Of a stretch of 5,901 bases of DNA, positions 4,736-5,901 are shown piece by piece. The stretch covers positions 1 through 5,901 of the forward strand of contig JAQQAK010000180.1 in NCBI GenBank assembly GCA_028527945.1, written 5' to 3'. This DNA comes from Spirochaetaceae bacterium (GTDB lineage Bacteria > Spirochaetota > Spirochaetia > UBA9216). Each line of letters opens with the position of its first letter. Position 1 is the stretch's first letter. Position numbers and translations under genes: made by a program. The notes beneath the pieces were generated by a model, which worked only from the letters and a program-made list of their open reading frames with translations, searched no databases and was not told the DNA's origin.

Positions 4736-5824
4736 TTAGTATCCCATTGCAGCAAGTTCTTCTCTTGTTGTAGGAACAGCAATTTCTCCAGCTTTCATTT
4801 TTGCAACAGCGTCAGCTACTGCATCTTTTACTTCCTGAGGAACAACAGAATCAAAACTGTGGAAATCAGAAATACCTACAGCATCATCATTGATACCAAA
4901 AACCTTTGTTCCGCCCTGGAAAGTTCCGTTTACAGCAGATTCGATTGCAAGGTATGTAGCCTGAACAATCTTCTTTTCTGCGGAAGTAAGAACTGTATCA
5001 GGAGCAACTGCGTTCTGGTCAACGTCTACACCAATAGCAAGACAGCCTTCTTCGCTACAAGCATTAATTGCACCAAGACCTGTAAGACCAGCAGCATGGA
5101 AAACAATATCTGCACCCTGCTCAATCATAGCAAGAGCAAGTTCTTTTCCTTTAGCCTGATCTGTGAAATCCCCAGCTGTTGCACTAAGAACTTCAATATC
5201 AGGATTTACACTCTTTGCTCCAGCAATATAACCAACTTCATACTTTTCTACAGCAGGGATAAACATACCAAGAACAACACCAATTACATTGTCATCATTA
5301 AGTTTATCTGAAGCAGAAGCATAATCTTTTGTCATCAATCCAGCAACAACACCAGCAAGGTATCCAGCTTCATGTTCGTTAAATACAATTCCCATAAAAT
5401 TTTCAGGGGAAGCATCTCCTGCGGCAATATCAATACCTGCAAAATATGTATCAGGATTATTTGTAGCAGCTTCAGTTACAGCCTGCTCCATTAGGAATCC
5501 TACAGCAAAAACCATATTAGCACCGTCTTCTGCAAGACCGGAAAGGTTAGGAACATAGTCAGTCTGTTGTTTTGATTCAACGACTTTGTCTACAACACCC
5601 AAATTGGTTGCAGCCATTTCAATTCCGCCATAAGCGCCATCATTAAAAGACTTGTCTCCAAGACCACCAACGTCTGTTGCCATAGCAGCAATAAATGGCT
5701 GACTTGAAACTTCTTCAGAAGCAGGAGCTGTTGTTTCTTCTTCCTGTGAACCGCTAGCGAATGCTCCAACAAGAACCATTGAAACAAGAACAATTAGCGC
5801 AAGAAAAATTTTTGTTTTTTTCAT
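4736..5824 (-). CDS. BMP-family (TmpC/PnrA-type) periplasmic nucleoside-binding protein
   Basis: The 362-residue protein belongs to the basic membrane protein family of ABC-transporter substrate-binding proteins, whose characterised spirochaete member PnrA/TmpC binds purine nucleosides. A signal peptide is clear: MKKTK, a hydrophobic stretch at residues 6-20, then AFA-SG with probable signal peptidase I cleavage after Ala23. An acidic, Thr/Ser/Ala-rich linker follows up to about residue 43. Family blocks include DVGGLGDKSFN (51-61), FNEHEAGYLAG (148-158) and GVDVDQ (265-270). There is no Cys at the end of the signal peptide, so the lipobox of TmpC-like lipoproteins is missing and the protein should be free in the periplasm. 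Two cysteines (256 and 261) are close enough for a disulfide. ATG 5824 is chosen over the in-frame TTG at 5836, because that TTG overlaps the Shine-Dalgarno. A terminator follows directly, so no transporter genes lie downstream in the same transcript. Confidence 0.92.
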   Translation of the reverse strand: MKKTKIFLALIVLVSMVLVGAFASGSQEEETTAPASEEVSSQPFIAAMATDVGGLGDKSFNDGAYGGIEMAATNLGVVDKVVESKQQTDYVPNLSGLAEDGANMVFAVGFLMEQAVTEAATNNPDTYFAGIDIAAGDASPENFMGIVFNEHEAGYLAGVVAGLMTKDYASASDKLNDDNVIGVVLGMFIPAVEKYEVGYIAGAKSVNPDIEVLSATAGDFTDQAKGKELALAMIEQGADIVFHAAGLTGLGAINACSEEGCLAIGVDVDQNAVAPDTVLTSAEKKIVQATYLAIESAVNGTFQGGTKVFGINDDAVGISDFHSFDSVVPQEVKDAVADAVAKMKAGEIAVPTTREELAAMGY

Positions 5825-5829
5825 ATTTT

Positions 5830-5834
5830 CCTCC
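5830..5834 (-). promoter_or_regulatory. Shine-Dalgarno that fixes the BMP start
   Basis: GGAGG on the minus strand lies 5 bases before ATG 5824. An upstream in-frame TTG (5834-5836) would put these bases inside the coding region and add MEEN before the MKKTK signal peptide, so the ATG is the better start. Confidence 0.85.
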
Positions 5835-5846
5835 AATGAAAATTAT

Positions 5847-5852
5847 TTTATA
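5847..5852 (-). promoter_or_regulatory. Possible -10 box for the BMP gene
   Basis: The minus strand carries TATAAA (TATAAAAT in context) 22 bases before the start codon, with a weak -35 position. A second TATAAA lies at 5877-5882 inside the inverted repeat and would leave a longer leader. I cannot decide between them. Confidence 0.3.
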
Positions 5853-5858
5853 CCTTTC

Positions 5859-5890
5859 AGCTGATTTACATTTTATTTTATAAATCAGCT
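5859..5890. repeat. Perfect 10-bp inverted repeat upstream of the BMP gene
   Basis: AGCTGATTTA (5859-5868) and TAAATCAGCT (5881-5890) are exact complements separated by 12 A/T-rich bases, 35 bases upstream of the BMP start codon. It could be a regulator-binding site covering a -10-like TATAAA in its centre, or a leader hairpin if transcription begins further upstream, outside the window. Confidence 0.6.
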
Positions 5891-5901
5891 TCACTACCTC
5901 T

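Noticed and set aside
4619..5311. 230-codon plus-strand open frame opposite the BMP gene
   Set aside because: The product is rich in Cys, Ser, Asn and Phe with no domain, runs through the terminator hairpin, and lies antisense to a conserved protein.
5590..5793. Minus-strand open frame overlapping the start of the BMP gene in another frame
   Set aside because: Leucine-rich out-of-frame reading of the signal peptide and linker; no independent ribosome-binding site.
5825..5836. TTG start that adds MEEN to the BMP protein
   Set aside because: The TTG and next codons make up the Shine-Dalgarno of the ATG at 5824, which directly precedes a normal signal peptide.
5837..5901. Purine riboswitch before the BMP gene
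   Set aside because: Only 65 bases are visible. They show one simple inverted repeat and no three-way junction or conserved loop sequences; a more distant element cannot be excluded.
1..5901. tRNA, rRNA, CRISPR array, insertion sequence or phage attachment site
   Set aside because: No regularly spaced repeats, transposase-like proteins, terminal inverted repeats or tRNA-like cloverleaf were seen in the short intergenic regions.

Overview
The window is AT-rich and densely packed. It suggests a Treponema-like spirochaete or a close relative. The main hints are a basic membrane protein (BMP/TmpC-PnrA-type) periplasmic binding protein whose secretion signal ends in the AFA-SG...EEE style common in spirochaete binding proteins, and the overall A/T-biased codon use. 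This assignment is an inference from style and is not proven by the sequence.

Layout from left to right. (1) The C-terminal end of an AraC-family regulator (+ strand) enters from outside the window and stops at 369. (2) A short riboflavin kinase gene (ribF-like, - strand) meets it tail to tail, with overlapping stop codons; it has lost the N-terminal FAD-synthetase domain of normal bacterial RibF. (3) A 178-base divergent region holds a good promoter, two perfect palindromes and a leader hairpin. (4) A complete patatin-like phospholipase/acylhydrolase follows (+ strand, 432 aa, catalytic Ser/Asp present). (5) A two-gene operon on the - strand is transcribed HAD phosphatase/mutase first, then a glycoside hydrolase family 1 (GH1) protein, with a 4-base ATGA overlap. 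(6) A 264-base leader/intergenic region contains a candidate promoter, inverted repeats and a clear rho-independent terminator. (7) A BMP-family nucleoside-type binding protein (- strand) ends at this terminator. Its upstream region, at the right edge, carries a perfect 10-bp inverted repeat.

The most interesting item is the GH1 protein. It is full length and in frame, with the GH1 scaffold motifs preserved, but both catalytic glutamates are gone. The acid/base motif TFNEP reads TFEQP, and the nucleophile motif TENG reads SVSG. Further active-site residues that support catalysis are also changed (Arg to Lys, NYY to NIN, WS to DP, F to S), while several sugar-contact residues remain. It looks like a maintained pseudo-glycosidase, translationally coupled to a HAD enzyme whose catalytic residues are intact. 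Apart from that operon the genes look like unrelated neighbours: flavin cofactor supply, lipid hydrolysis, nucleoside capture and one regulator of unknown target.
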